Below, in pieces: positions 17,950 to 25,525 of a stretch of DNA of 64,000 bases. The stretch is from JAFDXJ01 sp038257845 (GTDB lineage: Bacteria > Bacteroidota > Bacteroidia > Chitinophagales > Chitinophagaceae): contig JBBSQL010000009.1 of the NCBI GenBank assembly GCA_038257845.1, positions 1 through 64,000 on the forward strand, read 5' to 3'. The translations under genes were made by a program, and so were the position numbers. The notes below the pieces were generated by a model that saw only the letters and a program-made list of their open reading frames with translations, was not told the DNA's origin and did not search any database. Positions within the stretch are counted from its first letter, which is position 1. Each line of letters begins with the position of its first letter.

Positions 17950-19044
17950 CTATTTAATGATCGTATTCAATTTACCCCAAAGCTCATTATCGAAACCGGA
18001 TAGCGCTAATGAAAACCCGCCCGCTGAATCACCCATCCTGATGACGACTAAATTTTGTGAAGGCACTACATATATTTTCTGATCATTTTTACCCAGTGCC
18101 GCATATAGATCTGCGGGGGCATTCGGAATTATAAAACCGGGGAATATAATTTGAGAACCGGGCACCATAAAACTGGTTTTCCCATTAAGCCATGTGAGGT
18201 AGCCATAGCTCATATTTATATTTTGAGAAGTATTTGCCTGGCTGTTAAAATAATTGATATCGCTTAATATCGGCGTTTGATCCCATGTGCCTTTATTCAG
18301 CATCAGCAGGCCAAACCTCGCCATACTTCTTGCATTACTATAAAATACATTATCGGAATTCGGCGTTTGAATCCATGTTCCATTCATACCAATCGGGTTC
18401 CTTATTTTTTGTTGAAAATAGTTATTGTAAGATTCGCCGCTGGCGTTGGCAATCACTTTCGTGAGCAGGGTATATGCCGCATTGTGATATGCCCATCTTG
18501 TTCCTGCATCCGCCTTGTAAACGAGGCAGGCGGGTAATGTGCAACTGGCATCTGCCACACCATCATCCAGCCCGGTCGTCATGGTCAATTGATTTTTTAT
18601 CGTAATCAATTTTTCTTTATCCGGTGTTTCTGATGTCCAGCCCGTGCCTAAATATTTTGAAGTGATATCATTGATATTCAGCAAGCCATCTTCCTGGGCA
18701 ATCCCGGTTAAAAAGCCTGTCAGTGTCTTACCTGCAGAAGCCCAATACCAAAGGCTGTCAGCGGTAAAACTGCCAAAATATTTTTCTACGACGATCTTCC
18801 CGTTTTTAAGTATGATAAAAGCTTTAGTGTTTACACTGTCTAAATAATAATAAAGATTATTGAGTTCAATTTCATTCCAGCCAAGAGAGGCAGGGGAACT
18901 TGTCTGCCATTCAGTACCGGCAACAGGCGGAAAGTAAAGCGGATCGTTTGGCCCCGGGCCGGAAGGTGACGCTCCATTTTTTTTGCAGGAGAATACCAGG
19001 GTAACAGATAATAATATTATAAATCCAAATAGTATTTTTCTCAT
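17950..19044 (-). CDS. Serine hydrolase, beta-lactamase class C/PBP4*-like lipoprotein
   Basis: This 364-residue protein has a lipobox (VFSC, Cys20). The SxxK motif is SAGK with nucleophile Ser103 and Lys106; YHN in WAYHNAAY is the second motif. It belongs to the beta-lactamase/transpeptidase-like esterase superfamily (PF00144), whose members are D-aminopeptidases, esterases or DD-peptidases rather than resistance enzymes. It is anchored in the envelope. The gene sits between the two GNAT-like/small-protein modules and shares their strand but is separated by about 150 and 200 bp, so it need not be part of them. Confidence 0.87.
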   Translation of the reverse strand: MRKILFGFIILLSVTLVFSCKKNGASPSGPGPNDPLYFPPVAGTEWQTSSPASLGWNEIELNNLYYYLDSVNTKAFIILKNGKIVVEKYFGSFTADSLWYWASAGKTLTGFLTGIAQEDGLLNINDITSKYLGTGWTSETPDKEKLITIKNQLTMTTGLDDGVADASCTLPACLVYKADAGTRWAYHNAAYTLLTKVIANASGESYNNYFQQKIRNPIGMNGTWIQTPNSDNVFYSNARSMARFGLLMLNKGTWDQTPILSDINYFNSQANTSQNINMSYGYLTWLNGKTSFMVPGSQIIFPGFIIPNAPADLYAALGKNDQKIYVVPSQNLVVIRMGDSAGGFSLALSGFDNELWGKLNTIIK

Positions 19045-19251
19045 GATGTTTTCAGCCTGTGTTATTCTAAAAAAATTAATAGTTTGCTTTCATCTACCAA
19101 ACGGTGCAGGCTGGATTTTTAGTATTTTCAAAAAATGAACGTCTTTCTTTTATGCAGTACATACAATTCAATCATCGTCATGTGAACGAAGATATTTGAT
19201 ATTGAAATTTTAATTGATTTTTTTCACTGTCCACTAAGCAGTTTGTGCTTA

Positions 19252-19425
19252 TCATGCAGGCTGATTTGTCCTAGTCTTTTCCCGTGGTTTTGCGCTTTTT
19301 TTCTTCATAACTCGTTTTGACTTTTCAGACTTTATAAATTCACTGATCGCTTGTTCTTCTGCTTTTGTTAGTGGTCCCTGACCACCTATAAAATCAACAT
19401 CAAGTTCATTTTTATTTTGTTTCAT
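19252..19425 (-). CDS. Small protein partner of GNAT-like protein, copy 2
   Basis: A 57-residue frame read from the ATG at 19425 (MKQNKNELDVDFIGGQGPLT, then KAEEQAISEFIKSEKSKR and a Lys/Arg-rich tail). An upstream in-frame ATG at 19452 lies inside the preceding gene and is not needed, since homology with copy 1 starts after MKQ. The chosen start is 4 bp beyond the GNAT-like stop, so translation is likely coupled. Shared motif positions with copy 1 are the LDxDF, PLTK and AISEFIK blocks. No known domain is recognised. Confidence 0.72.
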   Translation of the reverse strand: MKQNKNELDVDFIGGQGPLTKAEEQAISEFIKSEKSKRVMKKKSAKPREKTRTNQPA

Positions 19426-19429
19426 TTTC

Positions 19430-19957
19430 TTAATTTTTAAAATATTTGTCAATTAAATTTATTGCTGCTTTTGTTTCTATAATCATAAGTCGTCCACCAA
19501 AATGAATTGCCCCTAATGATTTAATATAATGGTCTATTAGTTGAGTTTTTGAAATAAAAGAAACGGTTCCTTCAAAACCACGTTGAAATGAAAGCCGGCA
19601 TGCAAAAGCAACCAAATTACCGGGTACACCAGAATAAACTTTTGATCTTCCTTTATTAAATGGTGCGCTTTCCACTAAATGCATATAGATGTGGTCACTT
19701 TTTATTTCCAGGCTAATAAGCCCCTGGATTATTGAAATGTTATTGGGAATTGTTAGCTTGTACACTTCTCTCTCAGGCTGCTTTAATTCATACTTCCAAT
19801 CAAATTGCCAACCACTTTTTTTAGTTATTGATCGCAACTCATTTGTTGAAAGTAAACTAACATTCGTAGGGAAACTATCACCTGTTTGTATGTTCTCAAT
19901 TGAGTTGGTCAGTTTATCTATGAGAAAATCAAGAGGTATTTGTCTGCGTTTTTTCAC
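19430..19957 (-). CDS. GNAT-like acetyltransferase-fold protein, copy 2
   Basis: A 175-residue paralogue of the 17280-17801 protein, similar along the entire length: FLIDKLTNSIENIQTGDSF, TKKSGWQFDW, REVYKLTIPNN, HLVESAPFN, GVPGNLVAFACRLSFQRGFEG and KSLGAIHFGGRLMII. The start codon is again GTG in the same TAAGTGAAAAAAC context, and the small partner gene follows at 4 bp. Divergence is scattered rather than clustered, so both copies appear to be under purifying selection and not a recent duplication. The classical acetyl-CoA loop is non-standard in the same way as in copy 1. Confidence 0.75.
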   Translation of the reverse strand: MKKRRQIPLDFLIDKLTNSIENIQTGDSFPTNVSLLSTNELRSITKKSGWQFDWKYELKQPEREVYKLTIPNNISIIQGLISLEIKSDHIYMHLVESAPFNKGRSKVYSGVPGNLVAFACRLSFQRGFEGTVSFISKTQLIDHYIKSLGAIHFGGRLMIIETKAAINLIDKYFKN

Positions 19958-20004
19958 TTAGCTAATGTACGAAAAGTTACTTGATATTTATTTAAATTTT
20001 TTTA

Positions 20005-20060
20005 TCCGGCATCGCCCCGTCGTAGTAGTCGATGCGCTGTGCTTCATCAAAGTATTTTAG
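20005..20060. repeat. GCATCG/CGATGC hairpin repeat copy
   Basis: GGCATCGCCCCGTC and GTCGATGCGCTGTGCTTCATCAAA form a stem and match the TTCAxTAAAA tail seen at 12655 and 16815. It is located just upstream of copy 2 of the GNAT-like gene and in no coding frame of note. Part of the repeat family confined to 10-21 kb of the window. Confidence 0.45.
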
Positions 20061-20107
20061 TGATAATGTTTTTGCTTATTTTACTTTGATACTTTTAATA
20101 AGGTCTT

Positions 20108-20335
20108 TCAATTCTTTGGACTTTCACGTAAAAAATCTTTTAAAGTTTGCAACTTTTTTCCTGATTTTTTTGAATCACGAACTTCGGCCAACCCTTCTTT
20201 TATTCCGGTTAAAATGTTTAGCTTTTTTTGAAGCTTTGTATTTTCCTGGATTATTTTTTCCCAGGTTTTGAAAGGAACTATAATAGAAGTCTTTTCACCA
20301 TTTTCATTCACCATATATTTTAATGTGCTTTCCAT
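20108..20335 (-). CDS. Antitoxin-like small protein, orphan
   Basis: The 75-residue protein starts MESTLKYMVNENGEKTSIIV, then PFKTWEKI and a helical ENTKLQKKLNILTGIKEGLAEV with a basic tail. The N-terminal beta segment followed by a long helix resembles Bacteroidota antitoxins of the Phd/RelB-associated kind, in which MVxENGExxSVIVPxxxW precedes a helix. The open frame extends 36 codons upstream to 20443, but that part runs into repeat R1 and is not expected to be translated. No toxin frame follows or precedes it, so it is an orphan or its partner was lost with the repeat insertion. Confidence 0.65.
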   Translation of the reverse strand: MESTLKYMVNENGEKTSIIVPFKTWEKIIQENTKLQKKLNILTGIKEGLAEVRDSKKSGKKLQTLKDFLRESPKN

Positions 20336-20845
20336 AATATATATTTTTTCAAAGCTATAATATTTTTTTGAACTCAGTATATTACCTATAAGTGCTTTTA
20401 GTAATTTTTTTTCAGCATCGTTACGCCTTAGCGGCCGATACACTATAAAATCTTTATAATTACTGGTATCATCAACACAAGCGCCTGCCAGAGCCTTCGG
20501 CTCGGTTCATTTTGTAACAACGGATTTTAATCCGTTGAGTAAAACTTGATTTTTAAGGAGAGCCGTAGGTTCGTGCCATATTTTTTAAATTTTTTCTGTA
20601 ATTATATGTTTCGAACCTACGGTTCTCTTTTCATATTTTTATTTATGCAACGGGTTAAAACCCGTTGTTACAAAATGGTTCGATGCTACGCATCTTATTT
20701 GTAAATGTGCTCCTAACTTTTTCATTAACTAAGTCTGGATTTTAATTAAAATACATAGAGTCATTTCGGAACTCTGTGTATAAATGAGTAGCAAATATTC
20801 TAAAGTCGATATGAAAAATCTGCTTTCATTTTAAATGTTTTAATA
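20336..20845. other. Gene-free stretch containing repeat R1 copy 2
   Basis: Apart from the R1 element (20415-20711) it holds about 80 bp upstream of the antitoxin-like gene and 134 bp of AT-rich sequence before the lipoprotein stop. No promoter, terminator or gene could be supported. Confidence 0.6.
20415..20711. repeat. Dispersed repeat R1, copy 2 (hairpin-rich, about 297 bp)
   Basis: Same orientation as copy 1 at 15612-15907. The palindromes are better preserved here: CAACGGATTTTAATCCGTTG, CAACGGGTTAAAACCCGTTG, GAGCCTTCGGCTC and the GAGCCGTAGGTTCG/CGAACCTACGGTTCTC arms about 50 bp apart. The left boundary GCATCG and right boundary AAATGxGCT are shared by both copies. No coding capacity. 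Confidence 0.82.
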
Positions 20846-21238
20846 TTAGTATTGCTTATAAACCTTTAGATCAATTTGAGTAGGTGGCACTTGTTCTTTT
20901 TGTATCAACCAATGATAAATTTTCCCTTCAGGATTGATAAAATACATTGTGTATTGCCAATAATTTTGTGAAGGAGTATTTGTACCAGGACTTGTGGAAA
21001 TGCCCCCATTTGCATCCGGAGTTGCGACTCCACTGAAATGCATTGAAGGAATATAGACTTGTTTTGCATAAACTATAATCTCACCATTTGCACCATCATC
21101 TGCTGTTTTTGATGGCGGACCAAATTGCAATATCAAATCTCTTTTGGAATGTCCAATCCAAGTGTTCATTGTGTTTTGTGTACTTGCACATGCTATTAGA
21201 TAAAGTGAAAAACAAACAGTAAATAAATATTTTGTCAT
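20846..21238 (-). CDS. Small BamE/SmpA-like lipoprotein
   Basis: A 130-residue lipoprotein with lipobox IACAS (Cys17). The mature part begins NTWIGHSKRDLILQFGPPSK, a pattern typical of small lipoproteins in which a two-helix segment ends in [FW]GxP, as in BamE/SmpA/OmlA folds. A Gly/Ser/Thr-rich loop and a YFINPEGKIYHW strand pair follow. Anchoring in the envelope is likely. The gene is monocistronic and gives no context for function. Confidence 0.65.
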   Translation of the reverse strand: MTKYLFTVCFSLYLIACASTQNTMNTWIGHSKRDLILQFGPPSKTADDGANGEIIVYAKQVYIPSMHFSGVATPDANGGISTSPGTNTPSQNYWQYTMYFINPEGKIYHWLIQKEQVPPTQIDLKVYKQY

Positions 21239-21534
21239 GATTACGGTAATTTTTCAACTTATCGTAAATACAATATTATATGAAAATTTTCATAAAATGA
21301 AAAAAATATGAAGTGATAATCATCATTGGATATCGAGGATTTTATTTATCTGGGAATGCCAAACCCCTAAAAAAAAGAAGCATGAACCAAAGATAGCTAG
21401 CTTATAATTTTTTTTTTGTATAGTATATTTTATATTAAGCGGACGATGTGATATATTATTCTATCTTTCTCTCTAATTGTGTTTTATAAACTTCTATGTC
21501 AATTTTAGTAAATTGTTCTTCTGCAATGTGGGTT

Positions 21535-22053
21535 TCAATTATTACAAGATTTTGCCAAAGCAAAACCAACTAAGAAAATAATACCTATAAATATTTGAAT
21601 AATAAACTGGCTTCCCGCTTCTTTTGCTGCTGCTTTTACACCGACATTAACCATACCTTTCAAATCTTCAATAGTTTGTTTCGCTAATTCAACTGCCTGT
21701 CTCTTTGCATTATTCATCCATTTATTTAGAATATCATCATCAACCTTATATTCATCATATTCATGAGCTTTATGGAATTGTCTTTTATCACTATTATCTT
21801 TTTGATGATAGTTTTCTTGACTTTCCTGTTGAAATTTTATGAAGCGTTGATATTCTTTATTGTATCTTGTTCTTGCATCTATATCTTTTAAAATTAGATA
21901 AGCTTCATTTATTTCTTGCATACGTTTAGTACTATCTAAATAAGGATTTCGGTCTGGATGCCATTTCAATGCTTGAGTTTTGAAAGCACTTTTTATTTCC
22001 TGTAATGTTGCGTTTTCTTCAATTTCAAGAATTGCATAGTAATCTACAAACAT
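21535..22053 (-). CDS. DnaJ-domain membrane protein
   Basis: A 172-residue protein with an N-terminal J-domain: YYAILEIEENATLQEI, then the HPD tripeptide at residues 32-34 (KWHPDRNPY) and the closing helix QEINEAYLILKD. A charged linker follows, then a C-terminal hydrophobic helix (FIIQIFIGIIFLVGFALA) that would anchor it in the inner membrane facing the cytoplasm. There is no Gly/Phe or zinc-finger region, so it is a class C J-protein that presumably recruits DnaK to the membrane. The adjacent upstream gene, 5 bp away, encodes a small membrane protein, suggesting an operon. Confidence 0.85.
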   Translation of the reverse strand: MFVDYYAILEIEENATLQEIKSAFKTQALKWHPDRNPYLDSTKRMQEINEAYLILKDIDARTRYNKEYQRFIKFQQESQENYHQKDNSDKRQFHKAHEYDEYKVDDDILNKWMNNAKRQAVELAKQTIEDLKGMVNVGVKAAAKEAGSQFIIQIFIGIIFLVGFALAKSCNN

Positions 22054-22058
22054 TTTTA

Positions 22059-22286
22059 TTAATTCTTATCAAGATGATGATTGTCGGTTGAGGAGTTGCC
22101 ATCTTTTTTATCTGGGTTATACTTCCAAATAGCTCGTGCTCCAGCTAAGAAGGCTAATAAGCAGATAATTCCAATGGGACCGCCTACTCCTGGCGTTCTG
22201 CTGTCTCCGCCTTTTAATGCAATTTGGATTACTGCATATACCAAAAAGGCAAGAATAATTAGAATGATTTTTACTCCCGTTCTCAT
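22059..22286 (-). CDS. Small two-helix membrane protein
   Basis: This 75-residue protein has hydrophobic segments at about residues 5-24 (IILIILAFLVYAVIQIAL) and 35-50 (IGIICLLAFLAGARAIW), linked by a Gly/Pro-rich loop, and a polar tail. No family is recognised. It precedes the J-domain gene by 5 bp on the same strand, so the two membrane proteins probably come from one transcript. Confidence 0.65.
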   Translation of the reverse strand: MRTGVKIILIILAFLVYAVIQIALKGGDSRTPGVGGPIGIICLLAFLAGARAIWKYNPDKKDGNSSTDNHHLDKN

Positions 22287-22468
22287 ATTTTAGTTATTAT
22301 TTAATTTATAATTAAAGAACTCTGTTTTCAGCTTCCACACCTTTGTTTTGTTAATTGGGAAATAACGTTTAGATGATGGCAAGAGATTTCCGCATTATCG
22401 AATTACTTAAGTTGAAATTATTAACAAAAGGGAGTGATTTATTTATTAATCCTAGATTTTTATTATTC

Positions 22469-22879
22469 TCACTTTGTGGATGAATATGAAAAATAAGATA
22501 GATTACTTTCACTATTATAAATAAGCTTAATATACATAATTCCTCCTTCTTCTAAATAAGCTGTCCAAGTTGTATCAGATGTTATTACATATTTTTTATT
22601 ATATGCTTCAACTTGGCCATTCATAGTTGCGTTGTTAAATGGTATTTGAATGCAATAGTCTGAAAGTTTAGTTTCTTTGTCAAAATAGTAACAGAAACTC
22701 CCATATGCCATGTCTGCAGAAATATATTTTACCCCTGACTTGGACGTATAATCAGTCGTCCACTTTTTTTCTGGATATGTAGATCTAATATAAGATTCAG
22801 TTCTTCCTAACACAGCTTGCCCTTTTGCTGCTCCAAATGTTAGTATTGCGATGTAAAGGGATACAATATACTTATTCAT
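22469..22879 (-). CDS. Secreted protein of unknown function
   Basis: A 136-residue protein with a signal peptide (cleavage near GAAKG). The mature region is rich in aromatic residues (SYIRSTYPEKKWTTDY, YGSFCYYFDKETKLSDYC) and ends in strands (GGIMYIKLIYN). No domain is recognised. It appears monocistronic, with an AT-rich upstream region that carries TATATTTA as a possible -7 element. Small exported proteins of this type are common in the Bacteroidota accessory genome. Confidence 0.6.
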   Translation of the reverse strand: MNKYIVSLYIAILTFGAAKGQAVLGRTESYIRSTYPEKKWTTDYTSKSGVKYISADMAYGSFCYYFDKETKLSDYCIQIPFNNATMNGQVEAYNKKYVITSDTTWTAYLEEGGIMYIKLIYNSESNLSYFSYSSTK

Positions 22880-23098
22880 TTTATAAACTAATTAAATTAA
22901 ATATACGTTTTTTTATGCGGAATTTGCAATCGCGATTTTCAAGTTTATTTTTATTGAAATTTCTCTAAATTAATTTTGTATACTACAATATTATCTAAAC
23001 CCCTCCACAAATCAAAAAAATACTTGCCACAATCCTATTGCAAATCCCCTCCCCCCAAAAAATTCCCTATTTATACTTTTTTGTACAGATAAGATTTG

Positions 23099-23106
23099 TA
23101 CCTTTG
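23099..23106 (+). promoter_or_regulatory. Candidate -7 element of the suf operon
   Basis: TACCTTTG matches TAnnTTTG and lies 5 bp before the sufB ATG at 23112. A TTGTAC direct repeat (23081-23086 and 23096-23101, 15 bp apart) overlaps it and could be a regulator site for the Rrf2 protein encoded at the operon end; that link is inference. Confidence 0.45.
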
Positions 23107-23111
23107 CTTCC

Positions 23112-24593
23112 ATGAAAACAGATGTATTGCCTTTACCGCCAAAAGAAGTGGATATAGAACGTGCAATGATTGAAAAAACCGTTCAGTCGGAATATAAATA
23201 TGGCTTTGTTACCGATATCGAAGCGGATGAAGCGCCCATGGGCCTTAGCGAGGAAATTGTGCGCTTTATCTCTGCGAAAAAAAATGAACCGCAATGGATG
23301 CTCGACTGGCGCTTAAAAGCCTATCATCTCTGGCTGAAAATGGAAACACCACACTGGGCAAATATCCATTTCCCTAAAATAAATTACCAGGATATCATCT
23401 ATTATTCTGCACCCAAACAAAAAATAATTCCAAAAAGTTTGGATGAAATAGATCCCGAACTCCGCAGCACTTTTGAAAAATTAGGCATCTCATTGTCGGA
23501 ACAAAAACGCCTCACCGGTGTGGCCGTGGATGCAGTGATTGACAGCGTTTCTATCGGCACATCTTTCCGCGAACAACTCGGAGAACTCGGCATTATTTTT
23601 TGCTCCATGAGTGAAGCGATTAAAGATCATCCGGAACTCGTACAAAAATATTTAAGCAGCGTAGTGCCGCCGACAGATAATTATTTCGCGGCATTGAATG
23701 CAGCCGTTTTTAGTGATGGCTCATTTTGTTATATTCCTAAAGATGTTCATTGCCCCATGGAATTGTCCACGTATTTCCGCATCAATGCAGAAAATACCGG
23801 GCAGTTTGAACGCACATTAATTATTGCCGAAGCGGGTAGTTATGTGAGTTACCTCGAAGGTTGCACAGCGCCGATGCGCGATGAAAATCAATTGCACGCG
23901 GCGGTGGTAGAACTCATTGCCATGGACAATGCAGAGATCAAATATTCAACGGTTCAAAACTGGTATCCCGGCGATAAAGATGGCGTTGGTGGTATTTATA
24001 ATTTTGTCACCAAGCGTGGAATTTGCAAAGGCCATCATTCAAAAATTTCCTGGACACAAGTGGAGACGGGTTCTGCGATCACCTGGAAATATCCGAGTGT
24101 AATTTTAAAAGGTGATTATTCGATCGGCGAATTTTATTCTGTTGCTGTTACGAATAATTATCAGCAGGCCGATACCGGAACAAAAATGATGCACCTCGGA
24201 AAAAATACCAAGAGCCGCATTGTTTCAAAAGGTATTTCTGCAGGCTTTAGTAATAATAGTTATCGTGGTTTGGTGAGTGTAAATAAGAACGCGGAAAATG
24301 CACGCAATTATTCGCAATGCGATTCTTTATTGCTCGGCGATAAATGCGGCGCGCATACATTTCCATATATCGAAGTAAAAAATAAATCGGCCGTGGTGGA
24401 ACATGAAGCGACCACATCAAAAATAGGAGAGGACCAAATTTTTTATTGCAACCAACGCGGCATCAGCACGGAAACCGCTGTAGCATTGATTGTGAACGGC
24501 TTTGCGCGGGAAGTGATGAACAAATTGCCGATGGAATTCGCCGTAGAAGCACAAAAATTATTGGCCATCAGTTTGGAAGGAAGTGTGGGTTAA
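23112..24593 (+). CDS. sufB: Fe-S cluster assembly scaffold SufB
   Basis: SufB forms the SufBC2D scaffold on which [4Fe-4S] clusters are built in the cytoplasm. The 493-residue length is standard. Family landmarks are RLKAYHLWLKMETPHWA near the N-terminus, YYSAPKQK, then the beta-helix core with YLEGCTAP, TVQNWYPGDKDGVGG, GICKGHHSKISWTQVETGS and the C-terminal EHEATTSKIGEDQIFYCNQRG. It is the first gene of a plus-strand operon sufB-C-D-S-E followed by a DUF59 gene and an Rrf2 regulator. The gap to sufC is unusually long for this operon (138 bp) and contains a CTCTACGACCGTAGAG hairpin. Confidence 0.97.
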   Translation: MKTDVLPLPPKEVDIERAMIEKTVQSEYKYGFVTDIEADEAPMGLSEEIVRFISAKKNEPQWMLDWRLKAYHLWLKMETPHWANIHFPKINYQDIIYYSAPKQKIIPKSLDEIDPELRSTFEKLGISLSEQKRLTGVAVDAVIDSVSIGTSFREQLGELGIIFCSMSEAIKDHPELVQKYLSSVVPPTDNYFAALNAAVFSDGSFCYIPKDVHCPMELSTYFRINAENTGQFERTLIIAEAGSYVSYLEGCTAPMRDENQLHAAVVELIAMDNAEIKYSTVQNWYPGDKDGVGGIYNFVTKRGICKGHHSKISWTQVETGSAITWKYPSVILKGDYSIGEFYSVAVTNNYQQADTGTKMMHLGKNTKSRIVSKGISAGFSNNSYRGLVSVNKNAENARNYSQCDSLLLGDKCGAHTFPYIEVKNKSAVVEHEATTSKIGEDQIFYCNQRGISTETAVALIVNGFAREVMNKLPMEFAVEAQKLLAISLEGSVG

Positions 24594-24641
24594 TTTTGGT
24601 TGCAAGCTGTAGTTCATTGAGCAGCTTCGTTGTGCCTGTCT

Positions 24642-24658
24642 CTACGACCGTAGAGATC
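24642..24658. repeat. Hairpin in the sufB-sufC intergenic gap
   Basis: The palindrome CTCTACGACCGTAGAG sits in an otherwise unexplained 138-bp gap inside the suf operon. It lacks a T-tract, so it is not a typical terminator; it could stabilise or process the mRNA between sufB and sufC, or be a stray repeat. Confidence 0.4.
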
Positions 24659-24731
24659 GCTCATTGGAAAGTTTAAAATTTTAGCATCAATAAAAATCAT
24701 CAAATCAAAAAAATAATAAATCGAAGATCAC

Positions 24732-25496
24732 ATGTTATCAATTAAAAATTTACACGCGGGAATTGAAGGGAATGAAATTCTCAGAGGGATCAATCTCGAA
24801 ATAAAAGCCGGCGAAATTCACGCCATCATGGGACCGAATGGTTCCGGTAAAAGTACTTTGGCTTCTGTACTCGCGGGCAGGTCCGATTATGAAGTGACGG
24901 AAGGTTCTGTTACATTCCTGGGAAAAGATCTGCTAGATCTTGCTCCTGAAAAAAGAGCCGGTGAAGGTTTGTTTTTAGCATTTCAATATCCCATTGAGAT
25001 CGCGGGTTTGAGCACGATTAATTTTATCAAAACTTCCGTGAATGAAGTCCGCAAATACCGCGGACTCGAACCATTGGATGCTGTATCATTTTTAAAAATG
25101 ATGAAAGAAAAAATGGCGTTGATGAATATGGATAAAGCCTTGCTCAGCCGCGCATTGAATGAAGGTTTTTCCGGCGGTGAAAAAAAGCGCAATGAAGTTT
25201 TTCAAATGGCCATGCTCGAACCGAAATTATCTATTTTGGATGAAACCGATTCCGGCCTGGATATAGACGCCATCCGCATTGTAGCCAATGGCGTGAATAT
25301 AATTAAAAAGGAAGACAACGCAATTTTAGTCGTAACGCATTACCAGCGTTTACTGGATTTCATTGTGCCTGATTTTGTACATGTTTTATATAAAGGCAGG
25401 ATTGTAAAATCCGGCGGCAAAGAATTAGCGCTGGAACTGGAAGAACGCGGATATGATTTTATTAAAAATGAAAATGAAGTAGAAGCAACTGTTTGA
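24732..25496 (+). CDS. sufC: Fe-S assembly ATPase SufC
   Basis: This 254-residue ABC-type ATPase energises the SufBCD complex. Walker A GPNGSGKST is at about residues 35-43, the signature region is FSGGEKKRNE, and Walker B plus the SufC-specific acidic stretch is ILDETDSGLDIDA. The H-loop is VVTHYQR. There is no membrane domain, as expected for SufC. It sits between sufB and sufD on the same strand. Length and motifs are normal. Confidence 0.97.
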   Translation: MLSIKNLHAGIEGNEILRGINLEIKAGEIHAIMGPNGSGKSTLASVLAGRSDYEVTEGSVTFLGKDLLDLAPEKRAGEGLFLAFQYPIEIAGLSTINFIKTSVNEVRKYRGLEPLDAVSFLKMMKEKMALMNMDKALLSRALNEGFSGGEKKRNEVFQMAMLEPKLSILDETDSGLDIDAIRIVANGVNIIKKEDNAILVVTHYQRLLDFIVPDFVHVLYKGRIVKSGGKELALELEERGYDFIKNENEVEATV

Positions 25497-25525
25497 TGCA
25501 GTTGACTTTTTATAAAAAATAATAC

